Shown here: positions 1 through 8,455 of the stretch, one piece after another
How the letters are laid out: every line of letters begins with the position of its first letter
Numbering within the stretch: the stretch's first letter is position 1
Origin: Enterobacter asburiae
Lineage (GTDB): Bacteria; Pseudomonadota; Gammaproteobacteria; Enterobacterales; Enterobacteriaceae
Assembly: GCF_008080435.1 (NCBI RefSeq)
Contig: NZ_VRKN01000004.1
Location: 124,001-188,000 of the forward strand
DNA length: 64,000 nt
Direction of reading: 5' to 3'
Program-made: the position numbers and the translations under genes
Notes under the pieces: generated by a model
Databases searched by the model: none
Seen by the model: the letters and a program-made list of their open reading frames with translations, nothing else
What the model was told of the DNA's origin: nothing

Positions 1-297
1 CACAATACCCGCGACCAGCGTCATTAATCCGGCGATCTTCATTGTTGTTAATGTTTCGTCAAATATCAGCACGCTGAACAGCGTAATCAACAAAATACCG
101 ATCCCTTCCCAGAGTGCATACGCGACGCCCAGCGCAATTTTTTTCACCGCAAACGAGAGGAAAATATAAGAAAGTGAAATCATCACCAGCATCAAAATAA
201 AACCGGTGTTGCCATCGCTGACGCTTGCCCACTTCATAGACAGCGTGCCGGTAATTTCAGCGATAATTGCCAGCGCTAATAGGATCCAGTAAAACAT
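1..297 (-). CDS. mdtJ: MdtJ, spermidine exporter subunit (3' part cut by window edge)
   Basis: Small multidrug resistance (SMR) family inner-membrane protein that, with MdtI, exports spermidine in E. coli. The 99 visible codons start [11 protein letters not shown] and include the conserved stretch [11 protein letters not shown] and a [24 protein letters not shown] helix, very close to E. coli MdtJ from memory. Four membrane helices are expected; the last is incomplete because the gene runs off the left edge. The start ATG at 297 is preceded by GGAGAAAAAC, a good ribosome-binding site. mdtI would follow beyond the edge. It is divergent from tqsA, as in E. coli. Confidence 0.92.
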   Translation of the reverse strand, partial: MFYWILLALAIIAEITGTLSMKWASVSDGNTGFILMLVMISLSYIFLSFAVKKIALGVAYALWEGIGILLITLFSVLIFDETLTTMKIAGLMTLVAGIV

Positions 298-718
298 GTT
301 TTTCTCCTGCGTGAGAATATAATCCATCGTGGCCCGCTGCGTGCAGCAAACCAAAAAATACGAATTGAAATCAGACAGCTAAGCGCGTTGCGCCAGCTCA
401 GGCAGAAGAAATGACTATAGTGCGGTGCGCCAGTGTTGCTCACCAGAAAGCAGGCAAAAGGAGGTGGAGTATACAGCGGTATTGTTTGAAGAGTACGTCC
501 TGAACATATTGTCCATAAAATTACAATTATCCGCGTTGTTGCTTCTCGTCTTTGCGGATGAAAATTGTCCTCGGTAGTTAAACACACCAGATTTGTACCA
601 TAGGCCAGGATTTTACTCAAAGTCTTTGCAATTCTTTACCCATCCCGTTTGATTTTGGTTAGTTTATTGCAACGCCTTTCACCTTTATTATAAATATAAA
701 GAAAATTCCGGAGTCACC
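298..718. other. mdtJ/tqsA divergent intergenic region
   Basis: About 420 bases separate the divergent genes mdtJ and tqsA. On the minus strand it forms a long mdtJ leader with one plausible short ORF (listed separately). The plus-strand end is AT-rich, with a TATTATAAATATAAA stretch just before tqsA and the ribosome-binding site CCGGAG. Longer ORFs across it in other frames show no recognisable product. Confidence 0.6.
415..516 (-). CDS. Candidate leader peptide of mdtJI (MdtU-like)
   Basis: A 33-codon ORF on the mdtJ strand starts at the ATG at 516 (MDNMFRTYSSN...) and stops at 415, about 118 bases before mdtJ. E. coli mdtJI is known to carry a leader ORF of similar size, mdtU, needed for spermidine-dependent expression. 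Only position and length support the match; I cannot recall the MdtU sequence well enough to compare. The ribosome-binding site is weak (GGAT far upstream). Treat as a candidate. Confidence 0.3.
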   Translation of the reverse strand: MDNMFRTYSSNNTAVYSTSFCLLSGEQHWRTAL

Positions 719-1753
719 ATGGCTAAACCCATTATTACCCTGAACGGGTTAAAAATTGTCATCATGCTGGGCATGCTGGTGATCATACTGACGGGCGTTC
801 GTTTTGCCGCCGACATTATTGTGCCCTTTATTCTGGCCCTGTTTATTGCGGTGATCCTTAACCCGCTGGTACAGCGCATGACGCGGCTACGCGTCCCGCG
901 CGTACTGGCGATCACGCTGCTTATCAGCATCATTATTGTGGCGATGGTCTTGCTGGTGGCGTATCTGGGGACCTCGCTAAATGAACTGGCGCGAACGCTG
1001 CCAAAATACCGCTCTTCGCTGGCAATCCCGCTGCTGCAGCTTGAACCCTGGCTGCAGCGCGCGGGTATCGAAGTCTCGGTTGAGGAACTCCTGAAATATA
1101 TCGACCCCAATGCGGCCATGACGATCGTCACCAGCCTGCTGGCGCAGCTTTCCAATGCCATGACCTCCATTTTCCTGCTGTTTTTAACGGTGGTGTTTAT
1201 GCTGCTGGAGGTGCCGCAGTTGCCGGCAAAGCTGCAGCAGATAATGATCCGTCCGGTTGAAGGAATGGGGGCGATTCAGCGCGCGCTGGACAGCGTCTCC
1301 CGCTATCTGGTGCTGAAAACGGCGATTAGCCTGGTCACGGGCGGTGTCGTCTGGGTGATGCTTCTGGCGCTGGACGTTCGCTTTGCGTTTGTCTGGGGGT
1401 TACTGGCGTTTGCGCTTAACTACATTCCCAACATCGGCTCCGTGCTGGCGGCGATCCCCCCTATCCTTCAGGTGCTGGTTTTCAGCGGGCTTTATGACGC
1501 GCTGATCCTGCTGGCCGGATACCTGGTCATCAATCTGGTGTTCGGTAACATTCTTGAACCACGGATGATGGGACGAGGGCTGGGACTCTCCACGCTGGTG
1601 GTCTTTTTGTCCCTGATTTTCTGGGGCTGGCTGCTCGGGCCCGTTGGGATGCTGCTCTCCGTGCCGCTGACCATTATCGTCAAGATTGGCCTGGAACAGA
1701 CGGCGGGCGGACAAAGTATCGCCGTGCTGCTGAGCGATATGAGCCATCAGTAA
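719..1753 (+). CDS. tqsA: TqsA, AI-2 exporter family transporter
   Basis: AI-2E family (formerly UPF0118) inner-membrane protein of 344 residues that in E. coli exports the quorum signal autoinducer-2. Sequence shows the typical pattern: three N-terminal hydrophobic segments (about residues 10-90), a soluble amphipathic region, then a C-terminal bundle with the conserved [11 protein letters not shown] and [13 protein letters not shown] motifs. The start has the ribosome-binding site CCGGAG six bases upstream. In E. coli tqsA sits next to pntB; here they are about 30 kb apart. Confidence 0.93.
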   Translation: MAKPIITLNGLKIVIMLGMLVIILTGVRFAADIIVPFILALFIAVILNPLVQRMTRLRVPRVLAITLLISIIIVAMVLLVAYLGTSLNELARTLPKYRSSLAIPLLQLEPWLQRAGIEVSVEELLKYIDPNAAMTIVTSLLAQLSNAMTSIFLLFLTVVFMLLEVPQLPAKLQQIMIRPVEGMGAIQRALDSVSRYLVLKTAISLVTGGVVWVMLLALDVRFAFVWGLLAFALNYIPNIGSVLAAIPPILQVLVFSGLYDALILLAGYLVINLVFGNILEPRMMGRGLGLSTLVVFLSLIFWGWLLGPVGMLLSVPLTIIVKIGLEQTAGGQSIAVLLSDMSHQ

Positions 1754-1757
1754 CGCT

Positions 1758-1786
1758 GACAGGAGAGGCCTGCAGGCCCTCCTGTC
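1758..1786. terminator. Hairpin between convergent tqsA and monooxygenase gene
   Basis: Arms GACAGGAG and CTCCTGTC flank a GC-rich loop just after the tqsA stop codon. There is no clear T-run, so this is a likely but unproven bidirectional terminator. Confidence 0.4.
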
Positions 1787-1852
1787 TTCGCGATAAGCGC
1801 CCGGATAGTTACACGCCACGCGCGGCGACGGTGCTTATTCTTTGCGTGTTAA

Positions 1853-2884
1853 CTACTCGCGCCAGCCCATTGCCGGTGCGACATGTTTGAGAATAGACTC
1901 AATCACGTGCGCATTATAATCCACTCCCAGCTGGTTCGGCACGGTCAGTAATAACGTATCGGCTTCGGCAATCGCGTCGTCCTTTTTCAGCTGTTCAATC
2001 AGCTTGTCCGGCTCTGCCGCATAGCTGCGTCCGAAGATGGCGCGCGTTTTCTCATCGAGGTAACCCACGCTATCGCTGTCGTTGCGGCTGGCACCGAAAT
2101 ACATCCGGTCGCGGTCGTCCATCAGCGCAAAAATACTGCGGCTGACCGACACCCGCGGCTGGCGCGTATGCCCTGCCTCTTTCCAGGCCTGACGGTACGC
2201 GCGGATCTGTTTTGCCTGCTGAATATGGAACGGCTCACCGGTTTCATCGTCCTTCAGGGTTGAACTTTGCAGGTTCATTCCCAGCTTTGCGGCCCATATG
2301 GCCGTCGCATTTGAACCGGCTCCCCACCAGATACGCTCGCGCAGCCCTTCAGAATACGGCTCCAGGCGCAGCAGCCCCGGCGGATTCGGAAACATAGGCT
2401 GTGGATTGGGTTTGGCAAACCCTTCACCGCGCAGCACCTCAAGCAGCACCTCGGTATGACGGCGCGCCATATCCGATTCGTTTTCCCCTTCCTGCGGGAC
2501 ATAGCCGAAATGACGCCAGCCATCAATGACCTGCTCCGGCGAGCCACGGCTGATGCCAAGCTGCAAACGACCACCGGAAATCAGATCCGCTGCCCCCGCA
2601 TCCTCGGCCATGTACATCGGATTTTCATAGCGCATATCAATCACGCCCGTACCGATTTCGATGGTTTTCGTTTTTGCGCCTATTGCCGCCAGCAGAGGGA
2701 ACGGCGAGCTAAGCTGTCGGGCAAAGTGGTGCACGCGGAAAAACGCGCCGTCTGCCCCCAGTTCTTCCGCCGCCACGGCTAAATCGATGGACTGCAGCAG
2801 CGTGTCTGCCGCCGAGCGCGTGCCGGACTGCGGTGAGGGCGTCCAGTGACCAAAGGATAAAAACCCGATCTTTTTCATAACCAT
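1853..2884 (-). CDS. Luciferase-like flavin-dependent monooxygenase
   Basis: LLM-class (bacterial luciferase superfamily) TIM-barrel oxidoreductase of 343 residues, expected to use reduced FMN and oxygen. Features seen: N-terminal strand KKIGFLSFGHW, the AAEELGADGAFFRVHHF segment, IEIGTGVIDMRYENP, and the SGGRLQLGISRGSP segment typical of the family's flavin-binding side. The substrate cannot be told from sequence. Two in-frame ATGs (2884 and 2878) are possible; AGGACAC before 2884 favours the first. Divergent from the PhzF-like gene with a 189-base gap, so the two may share regulation. Confidence 0.85.
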   Translation of the reverse strand: MVMKKIGFLSFGHWTPSPQSGTRSAADTLLQSIDLAVAAEELGADGAFFRVHHFARQLSSPFPLLAAIGAKTKTIEIGTGVIDMRYENPMYMAEDAGAADLISGGRLQLGISRGSPEQVIDGWRHFGYVPQEGENESDMARRHTEVLLEVLRGEGFAKPNPQPMFPNPPGLLRLEPYSEGLRERIWWGAGSNATAIWAAKLGMNLQSSTLKDDETGEPFHIQQAKQIRAYRQAWKEAGHTRQPRVSVSRSIFALMDDRDRMYFGASRNDSDSVGYLDEKTRAIFGRSYAAEPDKLIEQLKKDDAIAEADTLLLTVPNQLGVDYNAHVIESILKHVAPAMGWRE

Positions 2885-3073
2885 GTGTCCTGATAATGCG
2901 TTGCGTTCTGTCCACTTTACGCATTACCCGGTAAGAATAAATGGCGTTTATTTAACGGAATGATTCAAATAAATTGATTGAATTTTTTTCAGGTCCGTCA
3001 GGTAAAAAACGGCTGGTTATCGGTTTGATTTAACGTTACTACTCTATGTCAGGATTTTCACACCGGACAGAAA

Positions 3074-3967
3074 ATGAAGAGACGCTATGTTGTTGCGGAT
3101 GTTTTTACTGACACCCCGTTTTTGGGTAACCCTGTCGCCGTCGTACTCGATGCGGAGGGTATGAGCAAAGCACAAATGCAGCAGGTCGCCGTTGAATTTG
3201 GCTACAGCGAAACCACGTTCGTTCTGCCGCCAGACAATCCCACCAATACGGCACGCGTGCGAATTTTTACGCCCTCGCGCGAGATCCCCTTCGCCGGGCA
3301 CCCGAATGTTGGAACTGCGTACGTGCTGGCCCATCACGCCGCGATGAATCATCAGCGCCTGCCTGATACGCTGCACTTCGAGGAAATAGCCGGTCTGGTG
3401 CCCGTACGCCTGCTGCGTGACAACGATACCGTGACTGGCGCAGAACTCCTGGTACCTGAGGCACTCTCCTGCCGCTCTGTCGTTAGCCCGGAAAGCGTGG
3501 CTGCCTGCTTATCCCTGAATGCAGAAGATATCCGTACCGAGGTACATATGCCTGTTGTCGCGTCGGTAGGTCTGCCCTTCCTGATAGCCGAGCTGGCTTC
3601 TCGCGAGGCGCTTCGTCGGTGTGTGCCGAATTTACAGGGGTTTCGCGCGACGTTACCGCTGGATGGCGCGGTTTCCCTCTATGCCTATACCCTCGATACA
3701 GGTTCCGATGAACCTCACGATGTGCAGGCCCGCATGTTTACTCCCCGCATGACAGAAGATCCTGCAACAGGCAGCGCGACCGCCGCTGCAACGGCGCTGC
3801 TGGCGTTGCACCGCAATAAAACGACGCTTAACCTTAACGTCAGTCAGGGCGTTGATATGGGACGAGCAAGCGTGCTTTTCGCGGGATACGATGCCTCGTC
3901 AGGAAAGGCGGTGGTTCGCGTAGGGGGAAAATGTGTGATTACGCTTGAAGGCGCATTTTCACTCTAA
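3074..3967 (+). CDS. PhzF family isomerase/epimerase-like protein
   Basis: 297-residue member of the PhzF fold family (diaminopimelate epimerase-like), related to phenazine biosynthesis PhzF and to E. coli YddE. Two pseudo-symmetric halves are expected. Visible motifs: FLGNPVAVV near the N terminus, the catalytic glutamate in SETTF (about residue 45), [14 protein letters not shown], and [11 protein letters not shown] near residue 240, which forms the second-half binding loop. No other phenazine genes are nearby, so true phenazine synthesis is unlikely and the substrate is unknown. The next gene starts 77 bases downstream on the same strand. Confidence 0.88.
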   Translation: MKRRYVVADVFTDTPFLGNPVAVVLDAEGMSKAQMQQVAVEFGYSETTFVLPPDNPTNTARVRIFTPSREIPFAGHPNVGTAYVLAHHAAMNHQRLPDTLHFEEIAGLVPVRLLRDNDTVTGAELLVPEALSCRSVVSPESVAACLSLNAEDIRTEVHMPVVASVGLPFLIAELASREALRRCVPNLQGFRATLPLDGAVSLYAYTLDTGSDEPHDVQARMFTPRMTEDPATGSATAAATALLALHRNKTTLNLNVSQGVDMGRASVLFAGYDASSGKAVVRVGGKCVITLEGAFSL

Positions 3968-4044
3968 CGGTGCAATGGCGTTTACCTTTACGGCACCCGA
4001 TGGGATATATTGGCACACTATTTTTATCACAGGTAAAACCGGCA

Positions 4045-4392
4045 ATGGCTTTGATCCCCAAAAACTACGCGCGGCTGGAAAGCGGCTATCGCGAAAAAGC
4101 ATTAAAAATCTATCCCTGGGTCTGTGGACGCTGCTCGCGGGAGTTTGTCTATTCCAATCTGCGTGAATTGACGGTTCACCATATCGATCACGACCATACC
4201 AACAATCCGGAAGATGGCAGCAACTGGGAGCTGTTGTGCCTGTTTTGCCACGATCATGAGCATTCGAAATACACCGAAGCAGATCAGTACGGCACCACCG
4301 TAGTCGCCGGTGAAGACGCGCAAAAAGACGTGGGCGTCGCCACGTTTAACCCGTTTGCTGATTTAAAAGCGATGATGAATAAGAAGAAATAA
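4045..4392 (+). CDS. yajD: YajD family HNH nuclease-like protein
   Basis: 115 residues when started at the ATG at 4045 (MALIPKNYARLESGY), the same length as and almost identical to E. coli YajD as I recall it. HNH fold with zinc-binding pairs CGRC and CLFC and the core LTVHHIDHDHTNNPEDGSNW, followed by CHDHEHSKY. Predicted DNA-binding or nuclease activity; the function in E. coli is not established. The upstream in-frame ATG at 3970 would add 25 residues with no family counterpart and is rejected. In E. coli the gene lies near tsx, far from this neighbourhood. Confidence 0.9.
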   Translation: MALIPKNYARLESGYREKALKIYPWVCGRCSREFVYSNLRELTVHHIDHDHTNNPEDGSNWELLCLFCHDHEHSKYTEADQYGTTVVAGEDAQKDVGVATFNPFADLKAMMNKKK

Positions 4393-4429
4393 TCCTCTCG
4401 TCCCCTCGCTCACATCGTGCTCCGCGAAT

Positions 4430-5215
4430 TTAAAATGTCCAGGTGATAGCGGCGGTTGCAGACCCCTCATTACGCCGCATCACAATCGGGCTGTCATTCG
4501 CGTGGTCGCCAAGCCACGTATAGTCCGCACTCAGGACCGTTCCCCAGTGGGCATCGAGCTGATGGCTCCAGGTCAGACTGGTGTCGACGCCATAAAATCC
4601 ACCCGGTGCTGAATAGCGGCGATACCCGGTGTGGCGGCTCTGCTGCTCGCTGACCCCATACCAGGTATTCAGATAACGGCTGTCGCCAAACAGGGCCGCA
4701 GACTGAAAGGCGATCGTGTCCTGGTTATTTTGTACAGGGATTAGCGTAACGGAGGCCTGATAGCTTCCCCCCTGGCTGTCCGTTAACGGCAGCGTCGCTT
4801 TGCCCTCCACACTCAGCCAGGGCGCGGCCTGCCAGCCCACGGCAAGGCCGGTATTCAGGGTTGCATCAATGTCCCCCATCCCTTTCAGATTGTTTGCGCC
4901 CTCACGCCAGCCAGAATTTTTCTCAGCCCTTCCGAAGTCGTAGCCCAGCGTGTGTTCAAAATACCAACCGCTGTCGTTTTGCAGGTCATATCCCACCCCT
5001 TTTTGCGCATCAATAAAGAAAGCCCCTTTGCGTCCCTGCAGCACAGGAACCACCTGCCACACCTGCTTGTCTGAGCCTGAGTAACGCGGGGCATACTGCC
5101 CTCCCAGCCCGACGGTTAAGGAATCGGAAGCGGTACCATCATCCGCCTGCACGCCGGACGTCACGGCTATCAGAAACGGGACGGACATATACAGGACTTT
5201 TTTTATCGCTATCAT
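4430..5215 (-). CDS. MipA/OmpV family outer membrane protein
   Basis: About 261-residue outer-membrane beta-barrel of the MipA/OmpV family. The chosen start (5215) gives a signal peptide MIAIKKVLYMSVPFLIAVTSG-VQA, preceded by GGAGAG; the longer frame to 5263 would hide the signal peptide and is rejected. After the signal come alternating amphipathic strands and a C-terminal ITWTF with the terminal phenylalanine expected for barrel assembly. Family members are often expressed with nearby two-component systems; here the response-regulator gene starts 124 bases away in the opposite direction, so the barrel may belong to that regulon (inference). Confidence 0.85.
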   Translation of the reverse strand: MIAIKKVLYMSVPFLIAVTSGVQADDGTASDSLTVGLGGQYAPRYSGSDKQVWQVVPVLQGRKGAFFIDAQKGVGYDLQNDSGWYFEHTLGYDFGRAEKNSGWREGANNLKGMGDIDATLNTGLAVGWQAAPWLSVEGKATLPLTDSQGGSYQASVTLIPVQNNQDTIAFQSAALFGDSRYLNTWYGVSEQQSRHTGYRRYSAPGGFYGVDTSLTWSHQLDAHWGTVLSADYTWLGDHANDSPIVMRRNEGSATAAITWTF

Positions 5216-5339
5216 ACTGCTCTCCATACAGACGCTGGCGCCTCCTGGTACAGGGGCGGCCACACAATGTTGGCGCAGTATGATTTGGCTGAATCAATGA
5301 ATCGTCGGGATAGTGTTAAGAAATGGTCAAGGTGAACGG

Positions 5340-6035
5340 ATGTTGTCCAGAAGAGTGCTGATTATTGAAGATGACGCCGATGCGGCTGGCGTGCTCGAGG
5401 CCTATTTACGGCGTGAAAATTACGACGTGACCATTACCGGAGACGGTCTTTCCGGGCTGGATATGGCGCAGCGGTGGAAGCCCGACCTCATCCTGCTGGA
5501 TGTGATGCTGCCGGGGCTTAACGGCACCGAGGTGCTGGCTGGCCTGCGTCGTAAAAGCGATGTGCCGGTGATCATGGTCACGGCCATGGGGGATACCCCC
5601 GACCGCATTGGCGCCCTGCGGTACGGTGCCGATGATTACGTTGTGAAGCCTTATCATCCAGGGGAAGTGGTGGCTCGCGTGCAGGCAGTGCTGCGGCGCA
5701 GCAGTAAAAAAGAGACAGAAGAAGCGATCCTTCGCTGGCAAACGCTGGAGGTGGACGTGGCCGACATTGTGGCGAGCGTGGATAACGGCGACGACGCGCC
5801 TGTGATGCTCGATCTTACGCCAACGGAATTCTCGCTTCTGGCAACGCTGCTGCGTTCTCCGGCGCACCCGTTCTCCCGCCAGTATTTACTGGAACACTGT
5901 TTGCCGGAAAGCGAGGCGCTGGAGCGCGTGGTGGACACCCATATTTATAACCTGCGTAAAAAACTCGAAGCGGTTGGGATCGCCGGCGTGCTGATCAACG
6001 TTCGCGGCGTGGGTTACAGGTTCAGACAGCCATGA
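5340..6035 (+). CDS. OmpR-type response regulator of the RND pump module
   Basis: Response regulator with an N-terminal receiver domain (LIIEDDADAAG acidic pocket, phospho-acceptor Asp54 in LILLDVMLPG, conserved Lys in YVVKPYHPGEV) and a C-terminal OmpR/PhoB winged helix (LDLTPTEFSLLATLLRSP, ending RGVGYRFRQP). Start chosen at ATG 5340 (MLSRRVLII) with AAGGTG upstream rather than the GTG at 5313. Its last four bases overlap the kinase gene. Resembles BaeR/AdeR-type regulators of efflux pumps and probably controls the pump genes downstream. Confidence 0.92.
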   Translation: MLSRRVLIIEDDADAAGVLEAYLRRENYDVTITGDGLSGLDMAQRWKPDLILLDVMLPGLNGTEVLAGLRRKSDVPVIMVTAMGDTPDRIGALRYGADDYVVKPYHPGEVVARVQAVLRRSSKKETEEAILRWQTLEVDVADIVASVDNGDDAPVMLDLTPTEFSLLATLLRSPAHPFSRQYLLEHCLPESEALERVVDTHIYNLRKKLEAVGIAGVLINVRGVGYRFRQP

Positions 6036-7228
6036 TAAAAAATCGGCACTCCTCTCTGTGGCGCTGGATTTGCGCGCGCATTTTAGCGCTGGCCATCGGC
6101 AGCGTGATTGTCATTGCCACCTGCATGTGGCTACGTTATGCGGTACAGAACTACTGGATAATGGGCAGGATGCCAGCGGCGGTCCGGCAGGAGTTTCTGA
6201 CGCTCAGCCAGAACCCGCAGGCCAATCCGGCCCGCTTCCACACGATTGTAGACACCTGGTGGGGCCTGAGCTATTCCACGCCGTCTATCGCCTCAGCCGA
6301 CTGGGTCATGGTGGCCATGCTGGTGCTGGTGATGATCCCGTTTATTGTGGTGATGGGGCTAAAACACGCCCGGCCGCTGGCGCTGCAGTTCAGCCGTCTT
6401 CGTGATGCGGCAAAGGATGTCGCCGACGGGCAGTTTGGCCGTCAGGCGGAACTTATCAAGGATGCGCCGGCTGAAATGGTCAGCTTTGCGACCGACTTTA
6501 ACTCCATGACGGGGCAACTCGCCCGCTATGAAAAAGAGCTCCGCGCCTCGCACGTCGCGATGGCGCACGAGCTACGCTCGCCCCTGACGGCCGCCATTGG
6601 GCGTCTACAGGGCATGTTAGACGGCGTGTTTGATGCCAGCCCGGCGCAGCTGGGAATGGTGATGAAACAGCTCCAGCACCTCAACCGCCTCACCGATGAG
6701 CTCCACCTTCTCTCGCTGGCCGACGCGGGTAATCTTGTGCTGGAGGACCAGCCGTTCTGTCTGGATGAACTTATTCAGGAGCGGGCTGCCTGGATCATGC
6801 CCCAGGCTGATGGGCATCACTTCAGGATAACGCTTCGTAATCCGCATACCTGCCCCTTCAGAGGCGATGCGTTCCGTATGGGACAGGTCGTGACCATCCT
6901 CATGGAAAATGCGCTACGTTACGGACGCGATGGCGGCCACCTTGAGGTGGCGCTGCACTACGCCAGCGGGCATTACACCCTCGAATTTACCGATGACGGG
7001 CCGGGGGTATCGCCTCAGTTCTTACCGGAAATGTTTAAACGTTTTAGCCGCGAGGAGCAGTCCCGCGCGCGGCATTCCGGCGGCAGCGGCCTCGGTTTGT
7101 CCATCGCGCGGGCGATTTGCCTGGCGCATGGGGGCGAGATTAGCGCGTCATTACCGGAAACTGGCGGCCTCGCCGTACGCATTTTGTTGCCCTGGCATCC
7201 GTCCGATAATGAAAATCTCCCCTCTTGA
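6032..7228 (+). CDS. Sensor histidine kinase of the RND pump module
   Basis: 398-residue membrane kinase: helix 1 about residues 12-34, a short periplasmic loop, helix 2 about 90-110, HAMP, phospho-accepting His179 in MAHELRSPLTAAIG, and an ATPase domain with ENALRYG (N box), DDGPGVS (G1) and GGSGLGLSIA (G2). It overlaps the regulator by ATGA, showing translational coupling. Similar in layout to AdeS/BaeS sensors that answer envelope stress or drugs. The signal is not predictable. Confidence 0.92.
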   Translation: MIKNRHSSLWRWICARILALAIGSVIVIATCMWLRYAVQNYWIMGRMPAAVRQEFLTLSQNPQANPARFHTIVDTWWGLSYSTPSIASADWVMVAMLVLVMIPFIVVMGLKHARPLALQFSRLRDAAKDVADGQFGRQAELIKDAPAEMVSFATDFNSMTGQLARYEKELRASHVAMAHELRSPLTAAIGRLQGMLDGVFDASPAQLGMVMKQLQHLNRLTDELHLLSLADAGNLVLEDQPFCLDELIQERAAWIMPQADGHHFRITLRNPHTCPFRGDAFRMGQVVTILMENALRYGRDGGHLEVALHYASGHYTLEFTDDGPGVSPQFLPEMFKRFSREEQSRARHSGGSGLGLSIARAICLAHGGEISASLPETGGLAVRILLPWHPSDNENLPS

Positions 7229-7306
7229 TAAAGCCTTGACAGAACATCGAATCTTTCTCGACGTAGCGCGCATTTAATAACGCCATTCCCTTTATGGAGC
7301 GGCGTT

Positions 7307-8455
7307 ATGTCAGACGAATTCTTTCTCTCCCTCCGCCACTGCCTGCATCATTTGTACGGCGTGGCGCGCACCCTTTCCTGGCTGCATTTTCTTCCCCTGG
7401 CCCTGCTTGCGCTGGCGATTTTTCCGCTGACCGGCTGCGGTGATAAACACGAAAATAAGCCCGCCCCTGTGCGAACGGTACGCTACGTCGTCGTGGGGGC
7501 CGCCCAAACCCTTCCCGCGCTGGAAAGAACCGGTGAGATCCATGCCCACAATGAAACAACCCTGAGCTTTCGTACCGGGGGCCGGATACTGACGCGTAGC
7601 GTTGACATTGGCGACCGGGTCACTGCCGGACAGCTGCTGGCCACGCTTGACAACACGACCGGGCAAAACCAGCTCGACGGCGCTGAGGCCGACTATGAAG
7701 GTGCCAAAGCCTCAGCGCAGGTCGCCGCGCTTAACGTCAGTCGAATGCAAAAGCTCATGCCAACGGGTGCGATAGCCCGCACGCAGCTCGACAGCGCCCG
7801 TGCGGACTGGCTTGTCGCCAGCGCGCGCTTAAAAAGCAGCGAGGCCGCGTGGCGAAATGCCCGTGAAAGCCTCGGCTGGACGCGCCTGATCGCGCCACAA
7901 GCGGGCGTCATCACGGCCGTGAACGCCTCTGCAGGACAGGTTGTCAGCGACGGTCAGTCCGTGCTGACGCTGGCGACCGGGGAAGAACGCGACGTGGTGT
8001 TTGATATTGCCACCCCCGATGCGATCCCGCCTCTGGATAAGGCGGACTTGCGGGTTTCTCTCCTCAGCGACCCGTCGGTACAGGCGTCTGCCGTGCTGCG
8101 GGATATCACCCCGCAGGCCGATCCTCAAACCCGCACCTGGCGCGTCAGGGCCACCCTGCAAAACCCGCCAGCAGCCATGGCGCTGGGTGCCAGCGTTACC
8201 ATCACGTTGCCCTCCACCGCCCCACACGGGTACATCCTTCCCGCGTCGGCGCTGAGCCGTGCCGGCGACAAACCGGCGGTTTTTGTGATTACCCCGCAGT
8301 CGCAGGCGCAGCTGCGCGTGGTGGTGCCCATCTGCTATACGGCCTCCTCCGTCATGATTGCCTCCGGCCTTGAGCCGGGCGATCGGGTGATTACGGCGGG
8401 CGTGAGCACATTACGATCCGGCGAGCCGGTGATGGCCGGAGAGGTTCAGCCATGA
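7307..8455 (+). CDS. RND efflux periplasmic adaptor, lipoprotein (HlyD/AcrA-like)
   Basis: 382-residue membrane fusion protein. A long signal peptide ends at the lipobox LTGC, with acylated Cys44, so it should be anchored to the inner membrane. Then come barrel-sandwich half GRILTRSVDIGDRVTAGQLLATLD, a short coiled-coil hairpin (about residues 125-185), the second half GVITAVNASAGQVVSDGQSVLTLA, a beta-barrel and the membrane-proximal domain. Start ATG 7307 has GGAG seven bases upstream. Overlaps the RND gene by four bases (ATGA). Confidence 0.92.
   Translation: MSDEFFLSLRHCLHHLYGVARTLSWLHFLPLALLALAIFPLTGCGDKHENKPAPVRTVRYVVVGAAQTLPALERTGEIHAHNETTLSFRTGGRILTRSVDIGDRVTAGQLLATLDNTTGQNQLDGAEADYEGAKASAQVAALNVSRMQKLMPTGAIARTQLDSARADWLVASARLKSSEAAWRNARESLGWTRLIAPQAGVITAVNASAGQVVSDGQSVLTLATGEERDVVFDIATPDAIPPLDKADLRVSLLSDPSVQASAVLRDITPQADPQTRTWRVRATLQNPPAAMALGASVTITLPSTAPHGYILPASALSRAGDKPAVFVITPQSQAQLRVVVPICYTASSVMIASGLEPGDRVITAGVSTLRSGEPVMAGEVQP

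Noticed and set aside
276..620. 114-codon ORF upstream of and into mdtJ
   Set aside because: Runs into mdtJ in another frame; serine/arginine/phenylalanine-rich sequence without domains. The separate 33-codon ORF is the better leader candidate.
3074..3967. Phenazine biosynthesis locus
   Set aside because: Only a PhzF-fold protein is present, with no phzA/B, D, E or G around it.
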